This document shows, one piece after another, positions 23,827-35,185 of a stretch of DNA of 64,000 bases. The notes under the pieces were generated by a model. The model saw nothing but the letters and a program-made list of their open reading frames with translations. It was not told the origin of the DNA and did no database searches. The position numbers and the translations under genes are program-made. The stretch is from positions 64,975,068 to 65,039,067 of the forward strand of contig OU015503.1 of assembly GCA_907164885.2 (NCBI GenBank), given 5' to 3'. The stretch comes from Dolomedes plantarius. Lineage: Eukaryota; Arthropoda; Arachnida; Araneae; Dolomedidae. Position 1 is the first letter of the stretch; every line of letters begins with the position of its first letter.

Positions 23827-24002
23827 TTTACCTCACCCTTGAATTTTTTTCAAGTACACCATCTTTACATTCAAATTTCCGGCTGCTTTAAAAACGGGGA
23901 AAATGCAATTAAGGAGTTTGCAGCAGGGTTTCGATACAGGAATTCAAATCCTGACGAATTTCTACTTCCTCTTCTAATATGTATTGTGATATGCACCGCT
24001 TA

Positions 24003-24674
24003 TCTATAGATATAAAACAGTTCCGTAACTGACTCACTGACTGACATACAACGCACAGACCAAACCGCTGGACCTAAAGATCTGACATTTTGCATGGCGA
24101 TTCTTCTTTTTGTGTAGGGGTGCACTAAGAGAGATTTTTGAAAAATTCTCCTTAGATTTTTTTAAATTAAATTTTTAAGCTGTTTTTTTAACTTTTTTTA
24201 AGTTTGCATTTAAAATAATAATTTGAGGGTTATAAAATTTATATCTCAAGAAAGATCATAAAAATTCCTTCAAAATGAAATCTTTTTCGAATCTTTACCT
24301 CCATTTTCTGATTTTTGGTGAATTTTTAAAGATTCATTTTTAGAATTTAATTTATTAAATGCTGATCACGTGATTTCTTTTTCTGGTACTTTAAATAAAT
24401 TTATCGCCACTTGCATAACAACTAAATAGACAAAAAAATATTTTTTTTGTTGCTAATGCGGCAGACGATTGGACATTTTTTTGTCTATAAAAATATCCCT
24501 TACGATTTTTTTTTTTAAATATATTTTTTTTTCTACATCAATTGTATATATTGATCGTCGTATTTATTATATATATATATATATATTTATTTATTTTTTT
24601 GGCATTAATTGCATACATTGACCGTTTTATTTAATTTGAATGTACTCCGTAGCGAAGTGCGGGTTTTCAGCTAG
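24003..24674 (+). mobile_element. Non-autonomous Helitron (CTGACTGA family), full length
   Basis: It starts TCTATAGATATAAAACAG after A and ends TTTTCAGCTAG before T. The 3' hairpin GTACTCCGTAGCGAAGTGC precedes the terminus. Confidence 0.9.
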
Positions 24675-25352
24675 TAATATGCATACAATTTTTGCCAACA
24701 ATTTTTGTTGACAATACAATTTTTGCAATTTTTGCCTACGCAGATAATTGTATTTTTTATTTTAATTAATATTTATAATGTTAAAACATATATAAGGAAC
24801 ATCTATGATTAATTAGGTTATTTCTTATTCCATAATATTAATTTTTCTACAGATAAAATGCCTCAGTAAAATGAAAACTAAAATCGATGTTAAGAGAACT
24901 CCATTGTCTATGAGCGAATTTTCATACGCGCATACACAAACTGCAGTTTTATGGAATATGTTATCCATGAGATCATTCAGTCGCAAATGAAAAGGGAATT
25001 TAAAAGAGAAAAAAAACTCAAACTGGGAGATCAGAGGACTTCTGTATATATCGTAAATTATTACAGTCGAAATTGGTTCGAGTAAAATATATAATTCAAC
25101 TTCTCAGGGGTATAGATTTTAATTTAGTAAGATTTTATTTCAATTTTCTCTAGTTTAGCACTGTACTCGATTATCATCTAAATAACTACAATCTAAAGTG
25201 TATTTTTCAAGCATATTCTTCAAGCAAAACTATCTGGGTGGGATAATTAGTTGTTGCATGATTCAGTCGTTAAGAGCAGTCAGCCTTTACAAAACCACAA
25301 GATAGTAGATATATTTATTTCTAGCACAAATAAAACAATCATTCTTATTTTA
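24675..25352. other. Unassigned AT-rich sequence
   Basis: Nothing recognised beyond low-complexity AATTTTTGC repeats at the start. Confidence 0.4.
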
Positions 25353-26071
25353 CCTATATATATAACACAATTCCGTAACTGACTGACAGATAACGCACAG
25401 ACCAAACCGCTGGACCTAAAGGGCTGAAATTTTGCATGGAGATTTTTCTTATAGTGTAGGGGTACACTCAGAAAGATTTTTGAAAAATTCTTCTTATATT
25501 TTTTAAAAATGAAATTTTTAAGCTATTTTTGTAACATTCTTTAAAGTTTGCATTTAAAATAATAATCTGAGGATTATAAAATTTATATCAAGAGAAAGAT
25601 CATAAAAATTCCTTTTAAATGAAATCTTTTTCGAATCTTTACCTCTATTTTCTGATTTTTAGTGAATTTTTAGACATTAATTTTTAGAATATAATTTATT
25701 AAATGTTGATCACGTGGTTTCTTTTCTTTTTGTGATATTTCAAATTAATTTTGCGTCCCGTGCATAACAACGAAATGACAAAAAAAAATATTAAAATACG
25801 GTAAAAGATAAAATTTAACAACTAGACAAATTGAAATTGAAGTTTTTTAAGAATTTAATTCAAATTAGTATATTTTATGGATATTAAACATACAAATTAA
25901 TTGCATACATTGATCGTTGTATTTAATTTGAATATTTTCTTCTGCATTATTTTGTCTATAAAGATATCTGTTACGATTTTTTTATAAATATTTTTTTGGC
26001 ATTAATTGCATAGATTGACCGTTGTATTTAATTTGAATGTGCTTCGTAGCGAAGCACGGGTATTCAGCTAG
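25353..26071 (+). mobile_element. Non-autonomous Helitron (CTGACTGA family) with perfect 3' hairpin
   Basis: It starts CCTATATATATAACAC (first base altered from TC) and ends TATTCAGCTAG before T. The 3' hairpin is perfect: GTGCTTCG, loop TAG, CGAAGCAC. It belongs to a subfamily with 42143-42871: both carry a CTAGACAAATTGA-type segment replacing part of the usual interior. Confidence 0.92.
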
Positions 26072-26085
26072 TATTTCAATAATCT

Positions 26086-26155
26086 TGGCTAGTACAGGAA
26101 TCGAACCTAGATCTTCCGCTTCCCTCATAACGACCACAATATAAAGCCATGCATG
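26086..26155 (-). repeat. tRNA-derived SINE-like fragment
   Basis: On the reverse strand a box B-like GGTTCGATTCC lies about 40 nt after a box A-like TGTGGTCGTTATGAGG. The T-arm pairing is imperfect and no complete cloverleaf can be drawn, so this is a SINE or tRNA relic rather than a tRNA gene. Confidence 0.5.
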
Positions 26156-26337
26156 ATATTTTTGAAAGGATCTCATAAATTCACTGGGTTACTTTCTCAG
26201 TAAATTTCAATTTTCCACCGATATTCAGAACTAAAACTACTTTATATCATAACGGGACATCCACTATATAGTCATGAAACCCTATTGTTTATCTACTTGA
26301 TCTCATAATTATTTATGAATGTTATTTATCATAATTT

Positions 26338-27030
26338 ATATATATTTATTTAACTACATTTACCTGATATTTATTTAATTATATATCTTAGTTATTACTT
26401 ACATGATATCCACCAGAAAAGCATGAAACTTTCCAATATTTCTTTACTACCGTTATCAATAATTTACCCCGTCAACGAATTTATATTGCAATTATATTCA
26501 ATTATTAATTTATATTACAATTATATTCAATTATTAATTTATATTACAATTATTTCAATTTATATTCAATTTATTTCTACTGATAAATGCCATGGTATAT
26601 AAATATTAATTATATATCCCTGAAATAATTTGAAAATAAAAGCAACTAGGATGATAATAAATTTTGTTTTTAAAGACAAAAATAATTAATTATGTTTTAT
26701 ATATATTTATTTAACTATATTTACCTGATATTTATTTAATTATATATCTTAGTTATTACTTACATGATATCCACCAGAAAAGCATGAAACTTACCAATAT
26801 TTCTTTACTACCATTGTCAATAATTTACCCCGTCAACGAATTTATATTACAATTATATTCAATTATTAATTTATATTACAATTATTTCAATTTATATTCA
26901 ATTTATTTCTACTGATAAATGCCATGGTATATAATATTAATTATTTATCCCTGAAATAATTTGAAAATAAAAGTAGCTAAGATGATAATTAATTTTGTTT
27001 TTAAAGACAAAAATAATTAATTATATTTTA
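26338..27030. repeat. Tandem duplication of a ~330-360-bp unit
   Basis: The unit starting ATATTTATTTAACTACATTT is repeated at 26699. The first copy has one extra ~29-bp ATTATATTCAATTATTAATT subunit. Both contain ATGATATCCACCAGAAAAGC and AATTTACCCCGTCAACGAAT. Confidence 0.92.
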
Positions 27031-27061
27031 TTAGCGGAAAAATTATTTGGAAATACCACCC

Positions 27062-27130
27062 ACATCGTATAGTGGCTAGAGTGTCAAACCGGCCTGCATG
27101 GTTCTCCCGTTTACAATACCCAGATAGGAA
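27062..27130 (+). repeat. Possible tRNA-related SINE head
   Basis: TAGTGGCTAGAGTG resembles a box A and GGTTCTCCCGTTTACAATAC vaguely resembles a box B. It is directly upstream of a tandem array. Weakly supported. Confidence 0.3.
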
Positions 27131-27177
27131 AAGATTTTTCTATGCTATTACTTCGTACGGAGGGATGGCCTCAAATT

Positions 27178-27840
27178 AAATGCTTGGGGAGAAATAGGTT
27201 AACTTTTAACTGAAACGACTTAAAATTACTTAAAATCATTCTATTTTATGTTTTACTAGAATTTCTTAGTAAAGATTTAGAGATTTTGATAAACCTAACA
27301 ATGCTGGTTCACCTCATAGGTCCATAATAAAGTAGCCAACTAATGCGCAATGCGTAGGGGAAGATGCCCTCTAAATATTTAAATACTTGGGAAAAAATAG
27401 GTTAACTTTTTAACAGAAACGACTTAAAAATACCTAAAATCAAATTCTTTTTTATGTTTTAATAAAATTTCTTAGTAAAGATTTAGAGATTTTGATAAAA
27501 CTAACAATGCTGGTTCACCTCATAGGTCCATAATAAAGTAACCCACTAATGTGCAATGCGTAGGGGAAGATGCCCTCTAAATAAATACCTGAGAAAAAAT
27601 AGGTTAACTTTGTAACTGAAACGACTTAAAATTGCCTAAAATCAAATTCTTTTTTATGTTTTACTAGAATTTCTTAGTAAAGATTTAGAGATTTTGATAA
27701 AACTAACAATGCTGGTTCACCTCATGGGTCCATAATAAAGTAGCCAACTGATGTGCAATGCGTAGGGGAAGATGCCCTCTAAATAAATACTTGAGAAAAA
27801 ATTGGTTAAATTTTTAATGGAATATTTTACTGATAAAATT
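27178..27840. repeat. ~202-bp tandem repeat, three-plus units
   Basis: The landmark AGGTTAACTTT recurs at about 27196, 27399 and 27601, with a degenerate one near 27802. Units also share CTGGTTCACCTCATAGGTCC and TGCGTAGGGGAAGATGCC. Not CRISPR: the repeat unit is the whole period, with no unique spacers. Confidence 0.95.
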
Positions 27841-28286
27841 ACCAAAAGTCTAATTCTCTTTTTATTTCTTACTATAATTTCTGATGAAAAATTAATAGAT
27901 TATGATAAACATTACAGAAAGTCAAACTGTTAATTTTTCTGAATTTTTTTTTTCGATAGGATTTATTTATATTAATTTGTTCATTATTTTTTCCTATATT
28001 AAAGTTATACAATCTAGTTAGCAGTTGTTTTTAGATGATGATCCTCCGATAGGAAAGGGAAAGGGATAAAACTAACACGGACCTACTCCTTTTCTATCAA
28101 CTTTTTAGCTTTTGAAACCCTAAATGTAACCTTAAATCCTCCATTCTCCATATTGCTCTATGTTGTGCTCTATGAAGTACTTTTCTTCCCTATATGTTTA
28201 AAATGTATTAACCTTTTCTTTACGGGATGGGATAGCTTGTAACAAAAGAATACGGGCTCAAAAATGAATATTGTATAATATATGTT

Positions 28287-28290
<4 letters not shown>
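27841..28290. other. Unassigned sequence
   Basis: No gene or repeat recognised. Confidence 0.4.

Positions 28291-28346
<56 letters not shown>
28291..28346. repeat. (TA)n microsatellite
   Basis: Pure TA run. Confidence 0.97.
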
Positions 28347-28349
<3 letters not shown>

Positions 28350-28353
<4 letters not shown>

Positions 28354-28651
28354 TGTAAACTTTCTAGATATTAATATTAAATTAAGTACTAACAATAAAT
28401 TTACTTATGACTTATACGACAAAAGATCTGACTATAATTTTAATATTGTTAAATTTCAAAATTATCTAACCTGTTTACATAAATCTGTTTTTAATAACAT
28501 TATTGTAAATCAGTTAGTTCGTATAAATAGGTTATGTTCTAAAGACAATAGGATTAAGCATATTATAGACTTGAAAGCTGTGCTAACTCGTAATAATTAC
28601 CCAGTTAGTCTATCCAAAAACATAATTGGTTGTTTTTGTTTTAATGAATAG
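28350..28651 (+). pseudogene. Reverse-transcriptase C-terminal fragment of a retroelement
   Basis: The frame reads FLDINIKLSTNNKFTYDLYD, then KRSDYNFNIVKFQNYL and IIVNQLVRINRLC. This pattern (FLD-x-x-I, a K-x-x-YDKR-D-NFNIV-x-F block, then QL-x-R-x-x-R-x-C) is that of the region just after the catalytic motif of a widespread group of invertebrate retroelement reverse transcriptases. The catalytic YADD region is absent because a (TA)n run replaces everything upstream, so only about 95 residues remain before the stop. The exact clade is not determined. Confidence 0.5.
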
Positions 28652-29195
28652 TTTGTTCTGTTGCATTAATAAGTTAAACATAACAATAGGTTAAAATAAA
28701 AATAATAACTACTAAAACAAAATTAAAAACATAAGAAAAATAAAAAAATAATTAACTCATAGTAGTAACAATAATAAAAACTAAATAAATAAAGGAATAA
28801 TAGTCTTAAAATATGGTAACCTAAGTAAGTCTGTAACTGAGTATCCACTACCTCAATGGTTGTAATTTATATGACGTCAGTCATCTTGCGGTTACAAGAT
28901 CTTAACTTCCAATCTGACTAGCGCCAGGCTTGGTGTTCTTTGGTTAAGTACTTTTATTCAAACTTTATTAATTTATTATTCAATTCTTCTGTTAATAATG
29001 GGTTGTACGGTGTCTGAGTGTGTTTATTTAATAGATCATACTCATCAGAAACAATCCATTGGTTTTTAGACAGTATTGACACCGCTGATGAAGAAATGCT
29101 GTCAAAAACCTTATTCATACTTTTCTTTACATGTTGGATGTTCCTGGCTTCATGTAGCTTTAGAGCTATTACTGGTTTTCTCTTTCATCTTATTC

Positions 29196-29199
<4 letters not shown>
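28652..29199. other. Possible 3' tail of the retroelement; unassigned
   Basis: No domain recognised. It may include the 3' region of the preceding retroelement. TGACGTCA occurs near 28873. Confidence 0.35.
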
Positions 29200-29271
<72 letters not shown>

Positions 29272-29272
29272 G

Positions 29273-29364
<92 letters not shown>
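29200..29364. repeat. (TA)n microsatellite
   Basis: A TA run of about 165 bp with one TTTATGTATATG interruption. Long apparent Ile-Tyr ORFs here are artefacts of the repeat. Confidence 0.97.
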
Positions 29365-29367
<3 letters not shown>

Positions 29368-29606
29368 TGCTCGATTTCTAGAAATAGAGGTGCCGGAACT
29401 GTAACCTTCCAACCTTCCGGGTAGCTTGGGGGTATTCCAAATTATTGGTCTGGAAATAATAAATATTTTGTTTAACAAAAGCTTGAACATTCTATTTAAT
29501 TACAAGTTTTACTTTGCAAAACAATACATAATTACAAGATAAAAAGAACTTTTTATATACCCTTTTAAGAACTTTTTAAATTTTCTGTTGAATCATATAA
29601 ACTTGA

Positions 29607-29642
29607 CTGCCACACACCACAGATCTAGGGTTCAATCCGTAT
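29607..29642 (+). repeat. SINE-like tRNA-derived arm (left)
   Basis: It reads CTGCCACACACCACAGATCT then AGGGTTCAATCCGTAT, a box B-like GGGTTCAATCC. It is the inverted partner of 29738-29772, on the far side of a TA array. Upstream, 29541-29604 matches 36671-36733. Confidence 0.75.
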
Positions 29643-29653
29643 GCATATATGTA

Positions 29654-29737
<84 letters not shown>
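29643..29737. repeat. (TA)n microsatellite
   Basis: TA run with TG interruptions at its left end. It forms the centre of an inverted SINE pair. Confidence 0.97.
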
Positions 29738-29740
<3 letters not shown>

Positions 29741-29812
29741 GGATTGAACCCTAGACCTGTGGTGTGTGGCAGCTTGAAGGTTTTAACCACTACGCCTTTA
29801 AATCTGTACAGA
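29738..29812 (-). repeat. tRNA-derived SINE head (right arm)
   Basis: On the reverse strand, box A-like TAGTGGTTAAAACC is followed by box B-like GGGTTCAATCC at tRNA-like spacing, and a TA tail follows. The acceptor stem does not pair, so it is a SINE head and not a tRNA gene. Confidence 0.65.
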
Positions 29813-30747
<935 letters not shown>

Positions 30748-30759
30748 ATTTTTTAAGTA

Positions 30760-31327
30760 CGGGGTGTCCGGGCTAAAGGTATCCAAAAGTCGTGACTTAT
30801 TTTTACGGAACTACCCATTACAATTAAAGAAAAATTATTTAAATAGAAAGAACATCTCACCAAGTTTTAATATCGATCATATATTTCTATCATAGTATCA
30901 TAGATTTCGATGTGTGCACCTTTTGTAGCACGACTAACGTCTGAATGATAATCCAGTTCTCTCCAAGTGTTTCGTAGCATATCAGGCGTTATTAGACCTT
31001 TTTTTGCTTGGGGATTCATTAAATCCGTAGTGTATAAACAAAAAATGGAAATTGTGGATGAGTTGAAGAAGCGTATCATTCAAGCAATTCGTGTAATACC
31101 TCCTGATATGCTACGAAACACTCGGAGAGAACGGGATTACCATTTAGAAATTTGTCGTACAACTAAAGGTTCACGCATCGAAATCTATGACACTATGATC
31201 AAAGTCTATAATTGATATTAAAACTTGGTGAGATGTTCTTCCTATTTAAGTAATTTTTTTAAATTCTAATCGGTAGTTCCGAAAAAATTAGTTATGACTT
31301 TTGGATATATTTCGCCCGGACACCCTG
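30760..31327. mobile_element. Palindromic mariner/Tc1 derivative made of two inverted transposase 3' halves
   Basis: The ends CGGGGTGTCCGGGCTAAAGG and CGCCCGGACACCCTG are inverted, flanked by TA on both sides. Each arm of about 235 bp encodes the same transposase C-terminus: on the reverse strand TPDMLRNTWRELDYHSDVSR then ATKGAHIE, on the forward strand PPDMLRNTRRERDYHLEICR then TTKGSRIE. Tc1/mariner transposases commonly end in such an M-L-x-x-x-W-x-E-x-DYR-x-D-V-CR-x-T-x-G-x-HIE motif. The catalytic domain is missing, so the element is non-autonomous. Confidence 0.88.
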
Positions 31328-31554
31328 TATTTCTTAGAGTGTTAGAATTCCTTATGACCTTCGTTGTTGTTGTTTTTTTTTTGTGATATATATTCAGTTA
31401 ACTGTCCGCTACCTTCATTAAGCATTTTGTTGTAACTTTTTCTATACTTTTAAAACCGTCTTATTTTTAAAAAAATTCTGTAACACGTTATCTACGCTTG
31501 ATAAAAATAGTGAAAATGGTGACGGAATAATATTTTTATTCTTTTATTTTTCAG
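31328..31554 (+). other. Sequence upstream of the odd-family exon, ending in a splice acceptor
   Basis: It ends with a pyrimidine-rich run and CAG at 31552-31554 (CTTTTATTTTTCAG), a good 3' splice site. This implies at least one further 5' exon beyond what I can locate. Confidence 0.6.
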
Positions 31555-31603
31555 AAGATACTGTAGCTGATATCCACAAATTAACCCCAGTCTGAAAGAC
31601 GAA

Positions 31604-31645
31604 ATGAATATTTTCGAAGTGCCTTCAGAGCCAGTAATCGTGTAA
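31604..31645 (+). other. 13-codon upstream ORF in frame with the main ORF
   Basis: ATG at 31604 opens MNIFEVPSEPVIV and stops at TAA, 31643-31645. The stop is in the same frame as the main ATG 24 nt later. It may be a regulatory uORF, or an ancestral longer N-terminus cut off by a stop mutation. The sequence alone does not decide. Confidence 0.6.
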
Positions 31646-31669
31646 GAAGCGTACAAGATACTACCACCT

Positions 31670-32280
31670 ATGCATCCATCAACACTTGATCATTGGTCCC
31701 AAATGGTGTACCATGCACCTCCACTAGCCTCGGTCGTTGCACCACATAACCCACCACAGACAATGATAAACATACCACCACCAGAACTTCTTGGACCTTA
31801 CTACAAGTCTCCAGTACCGATACACCAGCCAGTGTGTCCCCTACCGACATACCATGAGCGGTACACACCACCTTACGCCACCCCCATGTACCTGCCTCAG
31901 ACACCTCTGGTGTACAACAACGTCTTGCCTCAACCGCAGTACGACACATCGCTAATCACCAACAGACTTAAGACTCGATTTGACTTTTCGAGGCTGGCGG
32001 AGTCAGCAACGACTGCTGATACGAGAACCCCTGAAGATCCTTTCGGAACCCTAGTCAATTCCTGGTGTCCCTTAGGGCCTAGATATCAAAACCCAAGAAC
32101 ACTCGCGGGCGCAGGAACTACAAGGCCCCGCAAAGAGTTCATCTGCAAGTTCTGCCAAAGGAGGTTTACCAAGTCCTACAACCTACTGATCCATGAAAGG
32201 ACGCACACAGACGAGAGACCCTACACTTGTGATATATGCCACAAGTCTTTCAGGAGACAAGATCACCTTAGAGACCACAG
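31670..32280 (+). CDS. bowl: Odd-skipped family zinc-finger transcription factor, first visible coding exon
   Basis: Nuclear DNA-binding transcription factor of the Odd-skipped/OSR family (Odd, Sob, Bowl, Drm in Drosophila; OSR1/2 in vertebrates), which act in segmentation, gut and leg-joint patterning. This exon encodes residues 1-203 and two bases of codon 204. The first about 100 residues are rich in Pro and Tyr. Residues about 102-113 (TRFDFSRLAESA) match the family's conserved RFDFANLA motif. Finger 1 (157-179, FICKFCQRRFTKSYNLLIHE onward) is complete and finger 2 starts at 185. The exon ends CACAG before GTTAGT, a good donor, exactly at RDHR, where the family keeps an intron. The start is the first ATG after an in-frame stop. 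The Bowl/Sob label rests on the five fingers found across both exons. Orthology within the family is not proven. Confidence 0.9.
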
Positions 32281-32356
32281 GTTAGTTGAATTTGTTTTAA
32301 TTGCAATCATAATTATCGTGACTATCGAGTTCGTCTCCGTAGGTTTTGTCTCATGA

Positions 32357-33190
32357 AGAATATGTATACGTGAGACGATCTTAAAACCACCTTACTCTAT
32401 GTACCTTCCTAACATGAATGTTTGAATGTTTTCACCTACCACCAGAGATTTAATAGTAGAATTATTCAAGATATCAGCACAAAATAATACCTCTCTCTAC
32501 AAACACGGACAATTATTTCAGAGGCTATGCCTTTGTTTGAAACGCCCTGATTTGCCTTTAAAACCATCATTACATTACGTCTTCCCCATGTTAAACTGCT
32601 GACATTGTGTCGACCACGATCAAGTTCTAAACTCCTGTCTTATTTATATCGAACGCTTGGGACATTGGTTAATCCTTTTACTTTGTTCTAATTTTTAACG
32701 CTACTCGTTACCTGAAAATCTTGACACGCTTAAGGACAACTATCCGTTGTAAGAAACAGCAGAGAATGGTTGTAAAATGCATGAACTACAACTATGTACG
32801 TCCTGTTACACTGGTCTTACGAACATCCTACTCTTGGCTGCAGTATCCATTCCATTGCTCCATATCACATGCTTTATCGGGCCAAATGAGTGTTGGTATC
32901 TACCGAAATTGAGGGTTGTTCTAATAGATTCTTAGACTCTGGAAGACATCAAATGTAATGTGATGACTTTCTTATGCTGCATACCGCTATTTAGTGGGTG
33001 TTTCCAACAATGGAACAACCATTGAAATAAGTGTGGGTGTGGAAAGGAGAAATCATTTTGAATATAATTAATTCATTTGACTCTATTCTTTCAAAATCAT
33101 TGCTCGGTAAAAGCATTCATTATTTTTGTGTTATCACCCCTTATATTTAAAATTATCTACGAAAGAATAATTATTTCACATTGTACATAA
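32357..33190. other. Intronic sequence without recognised features
   Basis: No repeat or coding region recognised. A 63-codon ORF at 32721 shows no domain. Confidence 0.4.
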
Positions 33191-33810
33191 AAATCATTCT
33201 TCGTGGTACTAAAGTAACAAAAACCTCTTGTTACGCCAGTATAGTTTGTTTTTATATTCAAAACTGACCCTGCATTGTGCAATCCTCATCTTAGAGAATG
33301 AAATTTTTAAGCCCATTTTATCGAAGGTTAGAACCTATTCTCAAATGTAATGGGATCTTGAAATGGTATAGTTAATGGTATAGTTACTTTAAATGGTATA
33401 GTACATGAAAAACATTATTCGTGCAACTAAAGTAACAAAAACCTCTTGTTACGCCAGTATAGTTTGTTTTTATATTCAAAACTGACCCTGCATTGTGCAA
33501 TCCTCATCTTAGAGAATGAAATTTTTACGCCCATTTTATCGAAGGTCAGAACCTATTCTCAAATGTAATAGGATGTTGAAATGGTATAGTTAATGGTATA
33601 GGTCCTTTAAATGGTATAGTACATGAAAACCATTATTCGTGCTACTAAAGTAACAAAAACCTCTTGTTACGTCAGTATAGTTTGTTTTTATATTAAAAAC
33701 TGACGCTGCATTGTGCAATCCTCATCTTAGAGAATGAAATTTTTAAGCCCATTTTATCGAGGGTTAGAACCTATTCGTAAATGTAATGGGACCTTGAAAT
33801 GGTATAGTTA
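33190..33810. repeat. 218-bp tandem repeat, ~2.9 units (intronic)
   Basis: The landmark CTAAAGTAACAAAAACCTCT occurs at about 33209, 33427 and 33645, a period of 218 bp. Units are nearly identical, so the expansion is recent. Confidence 0.95.
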
Positions 33811-34435
33811 AACAAGTTATTCCCTTTCAGGTATTTGTCGGATAGAATTTCTCTCTTTGGATTATCAGATTTATGATTATACAACATGAAGCAAGCCCTT
33901 TATTTCCGGTAACTTAAGGTTACCGTGTCCTAACCCTATTGGATTCGCTCACCTCAATGTTAACCTACGGGGGAAAATTGTCTACTATTTACATTGGCAT
34001 AAATGCTGATAATCAAATCAAAATTGTATTTTCAGATAGCCTGCACTTTTCTGCACCTTTCAACAAGATTCATTTGATAAATTCCGTCCACCAAAGTAAT
34101 TGATGAGCGTTTAAAACACACTTAACCAGATTTTCCCCCGAATAATTTAAATTTTAAAATATTATTTGCATTTTTTTTAAAAAGTGAAAAATGCCCCAAA
34201 GTGTCAAATTTTTTTCTTTATTACGAAGTACAATTTTTAAAAAATCTTTCAATTCAAGTCGGCAATCCTTGGACACATTTTCTCAATAGGTTAGCATTGA
34301 GGTCAATGGCGGCTCCAAGGGGGGTGCAGTATGGGGCAATTCCCCCCCCCCCGCCAAAAAAAAGCCCAGCCTTTTTTTTTCCTAGCCTAAAATTATATAA
34401 TCGTAGACCTAATACTAAATGAGTTTATATATATA

Positions 34436-35049
34436 CAGTCGAACCTCCATATATCGAACTTCCTTATATCGAAATTTTCTATATATCGAACTCTTAGCAA
34501 ATCTCCATGTTCATTACATAGAAAAACTGTTTCTATATATCGAAAAAACTCTATATATCGAAAAACTTTTTCAAGACATATTGGGAGATTTATTCCACTT
34601 TAGAATAAATCTCCCAATTTTTGGCGTTTGAAACAATATGTCGTGGACTTCAATTCGCGGAAAATGTCCCTGATGAAGTTTTTAGTGGACTGAATAAATG
34701 CGAACATTTCTTTGATGAATTTTCCGCAAAACTGGCTGTCAGGCAAGATATTCGTAGTTTTTTTTTTTTAAGAATGTAACAGTGATCATTGTAACCACTG
34801 TCTGGATTATTGTGTTTTTTAAAGGTATGTAGTACTCAAAGAATCTTTTATATTAATTTATTTTTAGTTATAAACTTTTATTTAATGTGATTCGTATATA
34901 AATTAGAAATAGTTTCGCATACGAAAATTAGCTTTAATTTTAATGTTTTAGAAAAATTATGATAAAACGAAGATCAATTCTATATATCGAAATTTCTATA
35001 TATCGAATTTTTTTCCAGCAATTTGCTACTTCGATATATGGAGGTTCGA

Positions 35050-35052
<3 letters not shown>
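34436..35052. mobile_element. Tigger/pogo-like MITE, copy 2
   Basis: Same family as 1114-1664: CAGTCGAACCTCCATATATC ends, TA flanks, 617 bp, non-coding. Its internal hairpin (about 34581-34617) has arms GGGAGATTTATTC and GAATAAATCTCCC, one T/A shorter on both sides than in copy 1. Confidence 0.92.

Positions 35053-35094
<42 letters not shown>
35053..35094. repeat. (TA)n microsatellite
   Basis: TA run continuing from the right end of the nested MITE. Confidence 0.95.
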
Positions 35095-35095
<1 letters not shown>

Positions 35096-35185
35096 CCCTA
35101 AGAGCCAACGTTGCCCCCTCCCCTAATCTCTGGACTGGAGCCGCCTTTGATTGAGGTGAGAGAATCCAATAGGGTTAGTACACAG

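Larger units (their letters stand above)
34304..35149. mobile_element. hAT-like element nested in the family B MITE
   Basis: The ends CAATGGCGGCTCCA and TGGAGCCGCCTTTG are inverted, and the 8-bp target ATTGAGGT is duplicated exactly at 34296-34303 and 35150-35157. It contains a TA tract holding a Tigger-like MITE, and C/G homopolymers near 34338. No transposase. Confidence 0.9.
33914..35185. mobile_element. TTAA-flanked MITE, family B copy 1 (carries nested insertions)
   Basis: The left end TTAAGGTTACCGTGTCCTAA runs into CCCTATTGGATTCGCTCACC. The right end, AGGTGAGAGAATCCAATAGG then GTTAGTACACAGCA, is its degraded complement. It is split at 34303/34304 by a hAT-type insertion. Sister copies lie at 37324-37762 and 61315-61739. 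Confidence 0.8.

Noticed and set aside
26086..26155. tRNA gene
   Set aside because: Box B is good, but acceptor and D arms do not pair, so it is better called a SINE or tRNA relic.
27178..27840. Regular repeats considered as a CRISPR array
   Set aside because: The whole 202-bp period repeats, with no unique spacers, and the genome is eukaryotic.
28271..28349. Start of the ORF in the (TA)n before the RT fragment
   Set aside because: The first 25 codons are (TA)n. Only the part after 28350 resembles a protein, so the ATG is not a real start.
29018..29490. Long Ile-Tyr ORFs on both strands
   Set aside because: Pure (TA)n translation.
31668..31949. Reverse-strand 93-codon ORF opposite the odd-family exon
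   Set aside because: Shadow of the real coding exon, with no domain.
32281..32356. Extension of the zinc-finger ORF beyond RDHR to a stop
   Set aside because: The residues after RDHR are hydrophobic and unlike any finger. The donor GTTAGT and the matching acceptor at 44270 restore the family sequence, so this is intron.
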